From Thermothielavioides terrestris NRRL 8126 (lineage: Eukaryota > Ascomycota > Sordariomycetes > Sordariales > Chaetomiaceae): DNA of 64,000 nucleotides. Shown piece after piece: positions 1 through 11,030 of the stretch. Position 1 is the stretch's first letter. The number at the start of each line of letters is the position of its first letter. A program made the position numbers and the translations under genes. The stretch is from contig NC_016457.1 of NCBI RefSeq assembly GCF_000226115.1, positions 6,138,001 through 6,202,000 of the forward strand, read 5' to 3'. The notes below the pieces were generated by a model, which saw nothing but the letters and a program-made list of their open reading frames with translations, had not been told where the DNA came from and made no database searches.

Positions 1-1557
1 GCAAAGACTCGCAACAACAACTTTACGAAACCTCAACTGAATCGAAAAAAAAAAAGAAAACGAGGATAACCCGTACTCTAACTATAACCCGCATCCTAAC
101 CTTAACCTAGCGGGGGGCTAGCGCCGCCTCCCGTACCCCCGGCGAACTAACCCCTTGGCGATAGAGCAAACGCCTTGGCGATGGTGGCTATGTAAAAACG
201 TTGTAAAAACATAGCCGACAATTGGCCGAAATTAGTCTTGGCGGGACCTCTTTAACGTCCACCGAAACGCGCGGCCTCGGCGGTTGCGGATGACTCACGT
301 CTCGGATTCTGACCCATGGGTGCAGGTCTTTTCCAGATCGGGTTAACAAGGGCGTTACTTTCACAACCCCCACGGGGCCTCGACGTCCAGAGACTCGCGG
401 CAAAGAGCCAAGCGTTGGTTTCTTGGGGCAAAGCCCGTCTGTTTCGACCAGCTTGTGGTCGTGTTTCCACGCTTTCTCGCTGTTCGGTCGTGGCAGTCCT
501 GCCTCGTGAGATTGGCCTGCCAAAAGATCTGTCAGGCTTGATGTTGGTGTGCCGGATTGTTCGCCAGCTTTTCAGTCTGCCGGCTCCATCGCGGTTTGGC
601 ACGCCTCGTTGGCGGCTCTCGAGTCCCACCCGCTGGCCAGGGAACCAAAATGCCGCTGTATCACCTGCTAAATCTGGACCATCCCCGCTGGGTCCGCCCG
701 TGCCGGCGCGGGTGCGGTGGGGAAGTGAGTTAGTTATTTGGCAAACAACCAACAAATTGCATGATGGCCGGCGCACCGAAATCAGGGCGGTGGGCTGCCG
801 GAGCCGATGCTGCGCTGCGGCGAAATTGTAGTTAATGAAAATTGCACAGTCGTCGAACGAACTGGTGATGGGGTGGTCGGCAGGTCTGCGAATGCGCCCC
901 TTTCCGTCCAGCAGATCGATCACCCAATTGGTTCGATGGGCTGTCTGCTGGCAGTGGCTCACTGCTGCCCGGGTGCCGCGCTGCCACACGGAATACACAG
1001 TCACGTTACCCGTATTCCGCTGTTCCAGTAAAAACGCAACCCCTGGTTCCAGGTTTATTTCCCTTCTTATTTCCCTTTTCTGCCAACTGCTTTTCCTGGC
1101 AGCACTGCAACGTGGCCCACGCAGTGTCTCCTGAGAACGGTCACTAACACGCGTCCTTGATGACCAGCTTCCCGAATCGTCCATCATGGCGACGAGCGCA
1201 CCCGGGCCCGAAGGCAGACGAGAGCAGAGCGGCACCAAGCCCGCGCCGAGATCGGAAGTTGCCGACTGGCTTTTTGCCCTGCTTCGCTCGACTCAAAATT
1301 GCCCCGATTGGCCGTCAGCGACCACGCCCTTTCTGGAGAAGATCCCCGCCAGAACCACTCCGTCATCGAGTGAGCCACGGCAGCCTGCGCCCCGCGCGTG
1401 GACGGATGCGGCTCCAAACGTAACGTGCTGCCCGCTGCCTGCTGCTCTCTGCATATATTTCTGCACAGACAGCATCGGCCGTCGGCCCCTTCGGTCGGCC
1501 CCTGGCCTGGGCTGCCGCCTGCGCAGCATTCCAGCCATACCCTGATCTCGGCACCCC
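1..1557. other. Intergenic DNA, no supported gene
   Basis: The first 1.5 kb holds no gene I can support. Open frames on both strands here lack recognisable domains and overlap each other in several frames, as expected in GC-rich DNA. It contains a short A-run at 48-58, a degenerate telomere-like tract (66-109), and a small inverted repeat with arms 186-193 and 209-216. The 5' leader of the F-box gene probably lies in its last few hundred bases. Confidence 0.5.
66..109. repeat. Degenerate telomere-like (CCCTAA) tract
   Basis: The stretch reads as successive variants of the fungal telomere unit CCCTAA, such as ataaccc, ctctaac, tataaccc, atcctaac and cttaacc. No two adjacent units are perfect. 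It could be an old interstitial telomere tract or a chance C/T/A-rich run. If real, it hints at a subtelomeric position, although the genes that follow look like ordinary core genes. Confidence 0.3.
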
Positions 1558-3678
1558 ATGAAACGGTGCGCGCCCCTTCGGCGACCAGACCCGAGCTCCG
1601 AGCCGAGTCCGCCGGTCCTGCCGCCCTCGATCCCGACCCCGAACCCGAACCCGGCCCCGGTCCCGACCCCGGCCCCGGTCCCAATGGCATCTGCATCACT
1701 GAACTCAGCCGGCGACCCCCCGCCACCTGCGATGGAGCCGGGGCCCCGGTTCTTCTGGTCGCTGGAGCGGCTTCCCGCCGAGCTGCTGCAACCCATCGCC
1801 GAGGGTCTGATTCCCCAGTGCCCGCTGACAACCCGCTTCGCTCTCCGCCCCTCGGGCACGTGGGAGTTCCGGGATGCCAGCCACCAGTGGGCTGACTGGC
1901 TGGTGAGCCACCACAACCTGCTGTCCTTTGCGCAGACGTCGCGCCGCATGGCCGCCATCGCCAGGCCCCTTCTGTACCACACTCTCGTCATTCCAACCGC
2001 AAGAGCCCTAGTCCTGCTCTTCCGCCGCGTAAACGAACGTCCGGAGATCGGGCCCTGGATTCGCAGCATCACCTGTCTCGCCAATGTCGCTGGTGCCGTC
2101 ACCGTTGCCGAGGTGCATCGCGAGTGGGAAAGACAGGCTGGAGGTAACGCCGCTGCCGACTCTCCGGCCCCGAGACGCTCCTGCATATGCGCTAACCCTG
2201 CCGAAGGTCGTAGCTGGAACAGCCGGCAGGCGGAGACCAACGACTACGACCCGCGGATCGGCTTAGAGCTGCTCAAGGCCATCCTCCTGAAGGCACCCAA
2301 CCTACGTGACTTCCTCCTCGCCTGCCCCGACCATGATCTCGTCCCGCGCGACGCTGAGCCCCCAGATCAACTGCTTCCTAACTTCCGGGATGCTGTTCTC
2401 CGCTACCGGACCGAGTTCTCGCCCGCCGCGTCGGAAGCGGTATTGAATTTCGTCCCGCTCGGGCTCATGCGCAACTTGACTTCGTTGCGCATTTACTGCC
2501 ACCGTGAAGACGGCGACCGCCAGCTGACGCTGTCCCGCCTCCTGGCTGATCACGTCGTTGAGACCTTACAGTTGCTGCCTCATGTCAAGACGCTAGAACT
2601 TTGTTGCGCGTCAGCCGACAAGCTCCGGGCGCCCGACATCGTTCTCCCGCCATTACCCCACATCGAGCACCTCCGCCTCTACGGCAGTCACATCCATGAG
2701 CCAAGGCTGGTTGCCCTGTGCCTGGCCTGCGTTAACCTCCAGTCGCTGGTCGTGCACTTCGAGTCGAGCTCGACCGACGAGGACAGAGATCTGCTGCCCG
2801 AGGGCAAGACGCTGAACGAGGCGCTTGCCGGGCTGGCGGGGTCGTTGCGCATGCTCGAGCTGGTCGCCCTGTCCGAGGGGCATTACTTGACGCGCGGAAG
2901 GGAACGGCCAAGGAAACCGGAAAACCATCGGCTGACCTGCATCCCCGAGCTGGTGCGACTGGACCGCTTGACGCTGGACTACCGGGGCGTCTTCGGCACG
3001 CTCGGGATTCTGGAGGAAGACGACGGGGAGAGACTGTGCCAGCTGCTCCCGCCCTCGCTCCGCGACTTTACGCTAGTGTGCGAGTGGGGCACCGCGAGGG
3101 ACTGGAAGCAGAGCTACCTTGCCAACTTGGACATGGTCCTCCACGGCGTCGAGTGTCTCTGCGCCAGCCCGTCCCACCGGCTGTCCAGCATCTCGCTCGC
3201 TATACACTCGTGGCCGGCGGAAAGCCGATTCCACAGGCGGTTCAAGAGAGAGGTCGAGGCGGCGAGGCAACGCTGCGCAAGGGCGGGCATCCTCTTCAGG
3301 ACTTTTGACCTGCTGCCGTCGTACCAGGACGAGGACGAGATAGATCCCGTGGAGGAGGAGGAGGCCGAGGCCGGGGCGGAGGGGGAGGAGGGGCAGGAGG
3401 AGTCTGACGAAGCGGGGGATGAAGACGAGCACGAGGTTAGGGCCGAAGAAGAGCTCGCAGGGCACATCCCGCCGGAGGAGGAACTCGAGCTCGAGGAGGA
3501 GGATGAGGCCTCCGAGTACTATGTCACAGATGAAGAGGAGTCGGATCCAGAGCGAGAAGCCCGGCGGCCGCCGACGTTTAACGCTTTTTTGCAGCGCCTC
3601 GGCGACGACCACGGGCACAGCCTGGATGAGCTGTTCTACGCCTACCACGAGGACCGGTGGGACGAGTATCTCTTCTGA
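1558..3678 (+). CDS. F-box/LRR-like protein with acidic C-terminal tail
   Basis: Single-exon frame of 706 residues. An F-box-like segment lies near residues 66-130 (FFWSLERLPAELLQPIAEGL, then LLSFAQTSRRMAAIARPLLY). It is followed by a long leucine-patterned region that resembles the degenerate LRRs of fungal F-box proteins. Residues 590-665 are almost all Glu/Asp. The first 60 residues are Pro-rich and encoded by imperfect hexamer repeats (about 1624-1683), so the Met at 1684 (residue 43) is a good alternative start. Family knowledge: such proteins usually act as substrate adaptors of SCF ubiquitin ligases. The substrate cannot be guessed. A long antisense frame across this gene is a composition shadow. 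Confidence 0.75.
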   Translation: MKRCAPLRRPDPSSEPSPPVLPPSIPTPNPNPAPVPTPAPVPMASASLNSAGDPPPPAMEPGPRFFWSLERLPAELLQPIAEGLIPQCPLTTRFALRPSGTWEFRDASHQWADWLVSHHNLLSFAQTSRRMAAIARPLLYHTLVIPTARALVLLFRRVNERPEIGPWIRSITCLANVAGAVTVAEVHREWERQAGGNAAADSPAPRRSCICANPAEGRSWNSRQAETNDYDPRIGLELLKAILLKAPNLRDFLLACPDHDLVPRDAEPPDQLLPNFRDAVLRYRTEFSPAASEAVLNFVPLGLMRNLTSLRIYCHREDGDRQLTLSRLLADHVVETLQLLPHVKTLELCCASADKLRAPDIVLPPLPHIEHLRLYGSHIHEPRLVALCLACVNLQSLVVHFESSSTDEDRDLLPEGKTLNEALAGLAGSLRMLELVALSEGHYLTRGRERPRKPENHRLTCIPELVRLDRLTLDYRGVFGTLGILEEDDGERLCQLLPPSLRDFTLVCEWGTARDWKQSYLANLDMVLHGVECLCASPSHRLSSISLAIHSWPAESRFHRRFKREVEAARQRCARAGILFRTFDLLPSYQDEDEIDPVEEEEAEAGAEGEEGQEESDEAGDEDEHEVRAEEELAGHIPPEEELELEEEDEASEYYVTDEEESDPEREARRPPTFNAFLQRLGDDHGHSLDELFYAYHEDRWDEYLF

Positions 3679-4120
3679 GGACTGGGCCTGGAAGCTCGAT
3701 GAGTTTGACGTGGTCGGAATAGTGCTGATTCTGGTTGCTGGAACATCCCCCGCGAGACGTCGGGGGCTCAGCGAAAGCCTCCACGCAGGAACATCGCGAG
3801 ATGCAAAGCGCCGGTGGACTGTTCCCCGAGCGCATAATCATATTAGTCCAAACATTGTTGTCCTTCACGGACGCCGGTGATTGGACCATTGCAAGCTCTG
3901 CTTGCGCCAGCTGAACGACGGAGACAGAGCCGGCAAATATTTCGTCGGGCTGAGCACATCGCGCGGAGGGCTTGCAGGGGAGCAAGGCGGTATGACCCGC
4001 CGCCGCAGTTTATACAAAATGTGAAAGCCGCAACCTGGTGCCGGTTTCATTTTTTCCACGAATCGCGAGAGAATGGAAAATAGCAGAGGTTCTGGACACT
4101 TTGCTCCACTTACATAAACT

Positions 4121-4160
4121 CACCCATTATTAGACGGGATCACCCATTATTAGACGGGAC
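4121..4160. repeat. 20-bp tandem duplication
   Basis: Two adjacent copies of the unit cacccattattagacggga plus one base differ only at their final position. It lies in intergenic DNA and looks like a recent small duplication. Confidence 0.85.
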
Positions 4161-4900
4161 TTGAAAGATATACGATCGGTCGTCCCCAGCCGCCAACAGA
4201 TTTGATTGGGCCGAGATTCGACTTGGCTCTCCTAACTGCCGAGTGAGTGTTGTATCGCGAGTGTTATGTCGCAATCCGTCGGCGGCCTGGAAGCATCGGT
4301 TGGGCGTGTCCGAGGGGGACAGGGGAGCGCTCCTCTCAATCAACGTTGCTGCCGGCCCCCAGCTGGTAGGTAACTGTCCATGGCTTATATGCCAGCTTGG
4401 TATACGCGGCTCAATGCAATGCGCTCGATGGCCTCTCCTTTCCAAAATTGAGGTGCCTGCATAACTACCGAAAATGGCGCCTCACCCCAGCCTCCGTCCG
4501 CGTCGCACTGCCGACCTCGCGGATGCAGGACCCAGCTCTCCGTGGTTGCTACCTTGCCTTTTTCCGCGTCATCCCTGGCCTGTCTTGATGGCGACACGCT
4601 ACTGTCCAGGGCAGTGCAGCCTGTGCTGTCCTCTAGTTTCGTGCTGCGCAGCCCGAGATTGGAGTTGCGGCCTTCCTATCCCGGCCCCTTTCCGGCCCCT
4701 TTCATATAGGGTCCCAAATATGATTCACCATTCAACAAATGCGGCCTCCAACACGCCTCGCAATTGCCGTGCTAGCCACTGCTCCTCTGGAGACTTTAGT
4801 CCACTGGTCTGTCAGACGGGTAACGTAATGTCAATATCTCTGTGATTGCCCATTCACCTCCCTAGCCACCACGCGATCACTGCGAAATTGGCACTTGTCA

Positions 4901-4946
4901 GGAGGATTTTCTGGGGCATTTTAAGGGGGATTTCCTGGGGCATTTC
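4901..4946. repeat. 23-bp imperfect tandem repeat, two units
   Basis: Two 23-bp units share the core ctggggcattt, and a shorter third derivative follows to about 4962. No function is apparent. Confidence 0.6.
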
Positions 4947-5233
4947 AGGGGCATTTTCAGGGCCTCCCGCAACTGCAGGCGTACGCAGATACCTCAGAGA
5001 TTTATTAACACAATACATCCTAAATCTTCTGAAAACAATTCGAACCACCGCAACTGCGTGGATGCCATCGCCACGCCTCCTATCCATTGCTGTGTGCCCT
5101 CTGCCCAGTTCAGTAACGTGGCGATAGCTCTGGTGTGGAATCTTTTCACACACCCCCGAGAACCCAACTCTAAGCTCAGCCTCGTCTGCCTCTCCGACTC
5201 TGTAGAACGTGGGTGTTTTCGTCGAGAGTCGCG

Positions 5234-6560
5234 ATGTCAGCGGAACCGTCCTCGCGAAGTCTTGCTCTCGTGATCGCCGCGGCTTCGTTGGTCGCGGTGG
5301 CTCGAGGAGCCTACCCCCTGACGACGGACTCGAACTGCAACTGCTACAAGACGAACTTGACGACGTCCAATTACTTCTCGCACCACCAGTTCTTCGACTT
5401 CCGGTCCCTCTGGCAGTATGTCAACGTCCCGCAACCGATCGACAGTTTCGAGGGCAACGCCCAGGCGCAGCCGCCGAGCCCCTACTTCACCAACCCGGCA
5501 TTTGCCGACGCTTGGGACATCCAGAACTGGAACAACACGGCGCTGATGGCGCTCAACGACAGCACCATCAGCGACGCCACCGTGAAGATGGTCAACAGCC
5601 CCAACAACATCTACATCGAGCAGGACAACGGGGCAACGCACCTCACGCTGCGCACCGTGCGCCACGCGACGTTCCAGTCGGCGGCCGAGATCGAGTCGCA
5701 GAGCCAGGGGTTCCAGTTCCTGTCGGTGCGCATGCGCGCGCGCACCACGGGCGCCAAGGGGGCCGTGACGGCCATGTTCACGTACCGCCCGCCGCCGACG
5801 CCGCTCAACACGCAGCTGGTGCAGGAGGCCGACCTCGAGATCCGCACGGAGGACCCGCCCATGTACGTGCAGTACACCAACCAGCCGTCGTGGAACAGCA
5901 CGGGCGACATCCCGGCCGCCACGCGGAACGTGACGCTGCCTGACGGCTGGCGGTGGAGCGACTGGGCCGAGTACCGCATGGACTGGACGCCCGGCAGCAG
6001 CACTTGGTACGTCAACGGGCGGCTTGTCAGCCAGATCACCTTCCAGGCGCCGCGCGACCCGTCGCAGGTCATCTTCAACTCGTGGAGCGACGGCGGCTCG
6101 TGGTCGGGGCCCATGCAGGTCGGCTCCCAGGCCTACTTGCAGATCCAGTGGATCGAGATGGTGTACAACAGCACCGATCCCGGCGCCGGGAGGACGGGCG
6201 GCTGCAGGAACATCTGCACCATTGATGAGACCACCAAGCTCGGGACGCCGGCGCTCCTGACGGGAGGTGGGTGCCATCCCTGGGATCTTTCTTTCCATCT
6301 TCTCTTTTTCCCGTTCTTCATTTTCCTTCTTGATGCTAGTCTTTAGGTAATAATAATTACGTACCTTCATGCTGACGGTGCGCCGTCGTCCTCCAGGATC
6401 ATTTCCCTCACAGCCGGGCAACCCCGGCAACGCCGGTCCGGCCGGGTGCGTGTCGGCCAAGTACGGGCAGTGCGCAGGGAAGAACTGGAACGGCTGCCGG
6501 AACTGCGCCGCCGGGTCGACGTGCCGCTACCAGAACGACTATTACTCTCAATGCCTCTGA
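5234..6560 (+). CDS. Secreted GH16 beta-glucanase with C-terminal CBM1
   Basis: Two exons, 5234-6266 and 6397-6560. The intron is 6267-6396 (GTGGGT...CTCCAG, branch GCTGAC, phase 1). The protein has 398 residues from the Met at 5234; an upstream in-frame Met at 5213 would add seven. The N-terminus is a signal peptide with likely cleavage after AVARG (residue 25). A GH16-type jelly-roll domain spans about residues 45-330, with the catalytic signature EADLE: E198 as nucleophile, D200, E202 as acid/base. The second exon encodes a Gly/Pro linker and a six-Cys CBM1 ending in YYSQCL, the fungal cellulose-binding signature. The enzyme should be secreted and cut beta-1,3/1,4-glucans while bound to cellulose; the exact substrate is not readable. 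Reading through the intron would lose the CBM1. Confidence 0.9.
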
Positions 6561-7284
6561 GCGCGAGGAAATCGCGTGTCTTCCCTTGCGCCGCCTAGGC
6601 ACCTTTTGGGCACCTTACAACTGATGTGTGTTGACAAGGGCTATCGATCATTTCCTGCGAAATACCCAGTTTGATTTGCCCCATGGAACGACTTTGTTGT
6701 GTTTGATTGTTTGAGCGCGCTCTAGACAGTGAAGGAACACATGTTCGCTTTTCGCTAGCATTCGATAGGCGCTCGAGGTCAATTAGGTTGTTACAGTGTG
6801 CGACTGTCTCTTAGGTCACCAAGCTTCCTCTCAAAGCACTGCGTCGCATGCCCCGCAGCATGGCGCAACAGATAAACACAGGCTCTGGTGAGCCCGTCTT
6901 CTTCGACGCACTCACTCTCCTCATACCCTAATGCATCCCAGGACTGTTCTCCGCCTGGCTAATCCGATGTCCGCGTTGCTTGAGAGTGGTGTCTGCATGA
7001 TGAAGCCCACTCCACCAACCATGGTTGATCTACCTAGGCAATGGCTGCTCATCCCGGGACCGTTTGGATGCTGGGTGTGAAAGCCTTCTCAAACATTCTC
7101 CGTTCAGGTTGCGCTGCCTGCAGCATAGACTGTTTGGTGTCACACACACACAGCCCTGTGGTTGGTTACCTTATCCAAGACCTACACAGAGGCCGCTTTA
7201 CCCCGCCTGTGAGGATGCCACCGTTCTTCCCAGCATGTTCCCTTCTACACCTGCGATTCTTCGTCCATCACCTCCAGAGAAATC
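6561..7284. other. Intergenic region
   Basis: This stretch holds the 3' flank of the GH16 gene and the likely promoter of the zinc-finger gene. It includes a short CA-type run near 7143. No coding frame or structured RNA is recognised. Confidence 0.5.
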
Positions 7285-8070
7285 ATGGGAGAGGCGGTTT
7301 GTTTCAAGTGTCATGAGGTCTTCGTCTCATACGGGGCCCTAGAGCTCCATTTGAGGAGCTGCGATGCCCCCTTCGAGCCGCGCAGACCTGCTCCTTGGGC
7401 CTTCATACCTCCGCCAGCCACTTACGGTCCAGTAAGCGAACCACGAGCCAGGCATCCGAGTTCTCAGAACCACCGCCAGCAGGCTCATCGGGTGTCACCT
7501 GGGGCGAATAGACCGGCCAAGCCTCCGACCTCCGGTCTCAAGAATCCCGGCCCGGCAGTTCAGAGAGACGGGAGCCAAAGCCGAAGGCATTCCCTCCCAA
7601 GCAGCATCACTCCAGCCAGATGCACCAAGTGTGGTATATCGTTCCCGGACTCGAATAGTCTGGGCGAACACTTCATCGAGTCACCCGCTCATCCGTACAC
7701 CGCCGCGATAGCAAGCAGCAGCTGGCAGCCGCCCGAGCACAAGACCGAACCAAGGGTGGCGGAGGCCCACTCACGGCCCGGTCAGCACAAGACAAACCGC
7801 TCCGCCCGAGCTCCAACGGGCGGAGGTTGCGGTGATGCCGCGAGGGCAAATGTAAAGTGCGAGTGCGGGAAGACGTTCAAGAACACCTCGGCCTTGGCGC
7901 AGCATAGGAGAGACTCGATGAGTCACAAAGCAGCTGCGGATAGCGGAACAGGGGCTAGGAGACGATCTGGGGTTGAGGGCGTTGCAGAGAGGTCGAAGGA
8001 TGTTGTTGTCTGCGGTGATGACGAGGTGGACGAAGTCACGTCTGCCCTCAAGAAGCTTTCGACAACCTGA
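7285..8070 (+). CDS. Small C2H2-type zinc-finger protein
   Basis: Single-exon frame of 261 residues starting MGEAVCFKCHEVF. Three finger-like units are visible: C6/C9/H22/C26 (a C2HC variant), C113/C116/H129/H136, and C192/C194/H207/H214 with only one residue between its cysteines, so the last is non-standard. The linkers are rich in Pro, Ser and Arg and look disordered. Fingers separated by 80-100 residues do not form a typical DNA-binding array, so RNA or protein binding is as likely as transcription control. No nearby partner suggests a pathway. Confidence 0.7.
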   Translation: MGEAVCFKCHEVFVSYGALELHLRSCDAPFEPRRPAPWAFIPPPATYGPVSEPRARHPSSQNHRQQAHRVSPGANRPAKPPTSGLKNPGPAVQRDGSQSRRHSLPSSITPARCTKCGISFPDSNSLGEHFIESPAHPYTAAIASSSWQPPEHKTEPRVAEAHSRPGQHKTNRSARAPTGGGCGDAARANVKCECGKTFKNTSALAQHRRDSMSHKAAADSGTGARRRSGVEGVAERSKDVVVCGDDEVDEVTSALKKLSTT

Positions 8071-8793
8071 TGACTGCCAACGGACGTTGAGCTCGGTGAA
8101 ACGACACTGCGGGAAATGGGGGATGAGCGGCGCCACGATCGGAGCTATGATCAAGGTTACCAGGGGGTAGGAGAGGGGGCAACTGAAATTGGTGCAAATG
8201 GAGCCCCCTGGTATTGTCTCCTATTTTTGAATATTTCTTTTATTTTTTTTGTCATTTCTTTTTCTTTTTTTGTCTTCCTTTAGCTTTTTCTCCCCAATTG
8301 TTTTCGCTTTTGGGACTCTCGTGGCTCAGGGCCCATGTTTCAACGCCTGGAGAGCAACCACTTTTTAGCTCCTCCCGAGGACAGATGTTCTCATTGAGTT
8401 CTGGAAGAAAAGGCAAAGATTGGTTGAGTCCCGTGGCCTTCCGTTGTAACGGCACCATGGTGTGCAGTGATCGTCAGACTGGCTGCAAGTTCTTCAAGGA
8501 ACATTCCCTGACATGCTGGCGCCCCGAAGACCGAAACGGTCCATCTCTCATTGGAAATCCTGCAGTCGAAGTCACATTGAGGGGAATTTCAAAAGTTTCA
8601 GAACCCTTGCATTGACAGAGTTACGCTAATGAACTCAATGTCCTGATACTGCTGCACCAGTGCCGGCATGTGACGTCCTTCAACTCATAACCTTGAGCAG
8701 GAACCTGGCCGCTGACAAGCCAAACAGCCCAGTCTCCCAGTCTCGACAGAACCGAAGACGCAATACCACTGTTGGCACCTACAAATGCAGCCC
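8071..8793. other. Convergent intergenic region
   Basis: This 0.7 kb separates the 3' ends of two converging genes. It contains a pyrimidine-rich run at about 8227-8285 (T with scattered C and A). No coding frame is supported. Confidence 0.5.
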
Positions 8794-10050
8794 TTACTCC
8801 GTGCCGGTCATGTCCACATCTTCCTGCTTGCGCTCCAAGTCCTCCATATCGCGCGCCGTCTCCAGCTGCTGCAGAACCTGGGCAACAGGCTGGTCCCAGC
8901 CAGCATCAAAGCCGGGGCCCAAGTACACGGTCTTCAGACGCGGCATCTTGGCCAGCTGCTCCAACAAAATGTCCAGGCGGCCCCAAGCCATCGAGTCAAC
9001 GCCAGGCTGGGTCGGCGCCGTCTCAGCGTCTCCGTTTTCGCCGTCGTCACCGGGACCCGCGGGCGTCGTGGTCGCGGTGATCTTGCGGTAGGGACCGCCA
9101 ACGGGGATCGAGTCGTCCTGGTGCTGCTGGTTCGAGCCACCGGCAGCGGCGGTAAAGCCCCAGCGCTTACGCCACTTGTCCCTGTCCGGTCCCGGCAAAC
9201 GTCAGCTGCGTTCTCACGCTGATTGCGGTAATCGGGAGCAGCTCGCGAGCTCAGCCAAGAGCCGCCCGCTCTCCGCAAGCCGTGAGTAGTCAGCAACAAG
9301 GAGCTCAGATTTTGGACGTACCAGTAGGTCGGGTCGTCCACCAGGTCAGGCCAGTCGCGCACGTTGCTGCTCTGCGGATTGTCGGATTCGCAGATCTTGT
9401 CCGCCAGGTACAGCGTCTGCAGGTTGGCGGCCATGTCGGGCAGCATCGTCAGGAAGGAGCGGGGTTCGAAGGGGCACGAGATGTGCGTCATCGGGACGGC
9501 GATGTGGCGCACCAGGCTGCGGGTGTTGGCAGAGAGCCTGGCGAACCTGGTGTCTCCCGTGTAAGTCGAGAACCCCACAGTTTCAGCTCTTCCCGGGCGG
9601 ACAGGCTAAGTCACGATGGGAAGTGCGGATTATCACTTACCAGCCATGGCACTGAGCAGGCGAGTGGAAATCGAACAAATTGTTGTTGTAGTAGTAGATG
9701 CTGCCCTCGGTGTGGAGCAGGCGGCAGACAAGGAATATGTTCTTCGGGTCCCAGTCGGAGATGTGCTGCATGACCTTGGTATGGGCCCTGAAGGTCGCCC
9801 CGATGTGCTCGACCTTAACACCCCAAAAACCGCTGTTAAAGGTGATCATCCGGGTATTTGCCGGGACCAGAACGGTGTCGATCGGGTCGTCGCGCTTCAA
9901 GAGAAACGAGTACAGGTGCAAGCGGATCTCGCGCGCCACTCTCAGCAGGCGGCTCGGCTTCTCAACGGCGAGCGACTGGTCGCCGCCAGCGAGTCCGACG
10001 ATCTTGTCCTCGGCAGGAGAGTCCGCCATTTCGATGATGATGAGAGACAA
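8794..10050 (-). CDS. Unnamed F-box-like (DUF7730-like) protein, 340 aa
   Basis: Three exons on the minus strand: 10050-9641, 9546-9322 and 9181-8794. Introns are 9640-9547 (GTAAGT...CAG, phase 2) and 9321-9182 (GTACGT...CAG, branch GCTGAC, phase 2). Both junctions restore a Trp codon, and the joined frame of 340 codons is open. After a variable start, the text LLRVAREIRLHLYSFLL and a later FARLSANTRSLVRHIAVPM resemble fungal F-box/DUF7730-type proteins whose core reads 'IRxxIYSxLL'. The C-terminus is acidic and Gln-rich. Function is unknown. The first acceptor is the least certain point; a weaker donor at 9652 would change a few residues. Confidence 0.65.
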
Positions 10051-11030
10051 AACGAGCGGGAGCGAGGTTTGCTGCGAGGGCGACTTTGCTCAGCGAAGTC
10101 AGTCGAGTCGGTGCAGGGAAGAAGGAAACGGTTCTCTTCTCGTCGATTCACAAAGGATTTTCTTCTCGTCGATCCAAGGCACACCAGCGATTTTTTTTAC
10201 TGCGGAACCTATTCACAGCCATTCACGCGCTGGCACAGGCTTCCATGCTCCGCCGTATGATGTCGTGTTGCCGCCGCGGCGACAACATGTTTTGGTGTGT
10301 GCCGGGAAGTTGGGGCACCAAGGAGAAGTAAACAAAGTCGACGACCCTACATGTATCTCCGGGCGGGATCGGGGCCATGCTCATGGCTCAAGACGGGAGA
10401 CCTCCCTCTCCCTCGACAGCAAATTGGTCTGAAGCTTCACACTAAGTCAAGCATGCTCCTATGTTCAGCCCCTGCCATGCCCGGCCCTCAGTAGCCTTAC
10501 GTTCCATCGGACCGGCTGCGGCCGGAACCAGTCACGATGGGTGTCGTTGAATAGAGTTTTCCCTTGTAACATGGCCACCCACACTTCCGGTGGCTCATGG
10601 CTTCCAGCTGTGGCGACCAACACACCGCTGTTGGAAAATAGACAGCAAGCTGTTGACACCGCAATGCTTGACTCCTGGAGATCCCGAGCAGCAGACAAGT
10701 GAACTCATGTAAACGGTTGGTAGCCATGAGGTTCACGAATCAGGTTTGTTCTAGCCTCTGGATCAAGTGTGATTGTCAAAGCTGGTGAGAGAAAGGGGTC
10801 GGTAAGATAGCTGTCTGCGTTGTCTACCTGACTTTGTGGCACCGGAGGGATACACACATGGCTCAAAAGCTGTGCCTTGAGTTGGACTCTGTATTGAGTG
10901 TAGCTGCATTGCGAACTTTTAGCCATGTGCCTGGGAGAGCCTTCTAATGCGAAACAAACCCGTGCCCCTGTGTTGTGAAGTAATACGGTCCATGCGCTCT
11001 CCAAATCAACCAAGAAGAAGCCCGCCGAAG
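10051..11030. other. Intergenic region
   Basis: It lies upstream of the minus-strand gene ending at 8794 and downstream of the aldolase. It contains two near copies of a 12-15 bp word (ttctcttctcgtcgat, about 10134-10172). I see no coding frame with recognisable content. Confidence 0.5.

Larger units (their letters stand above)
3679..5233. other. Intergenic region between F-box and GH16 genes
   Basis: No convincing coding frame. It holds a tandem duplication of 20 bp (4121-4140 and 4141-4160, differing only at the last base) and a 23-bp unit repeated twice (4901-4923 and 4924-4946, core ctggggcattt) with a partial third copy. The last few hundred bases should contain the promoter of the secreted glucanase. 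Confidence 0.5.

Noticed and set aside
252..1238. 328-residue minus-strand frame
   Set aside because: No recognisable domain, Arg-rich translated composition typical of antisense GC-rich DNA, and competing frames of similar quality on the other strand.
5237..6460. 407-residue minus-strand frame opposite the GH16 gene
   Set aside because: It is a shadow of the GH16 coding strand: extreme Arg/Val/Leu composition and no motifs.
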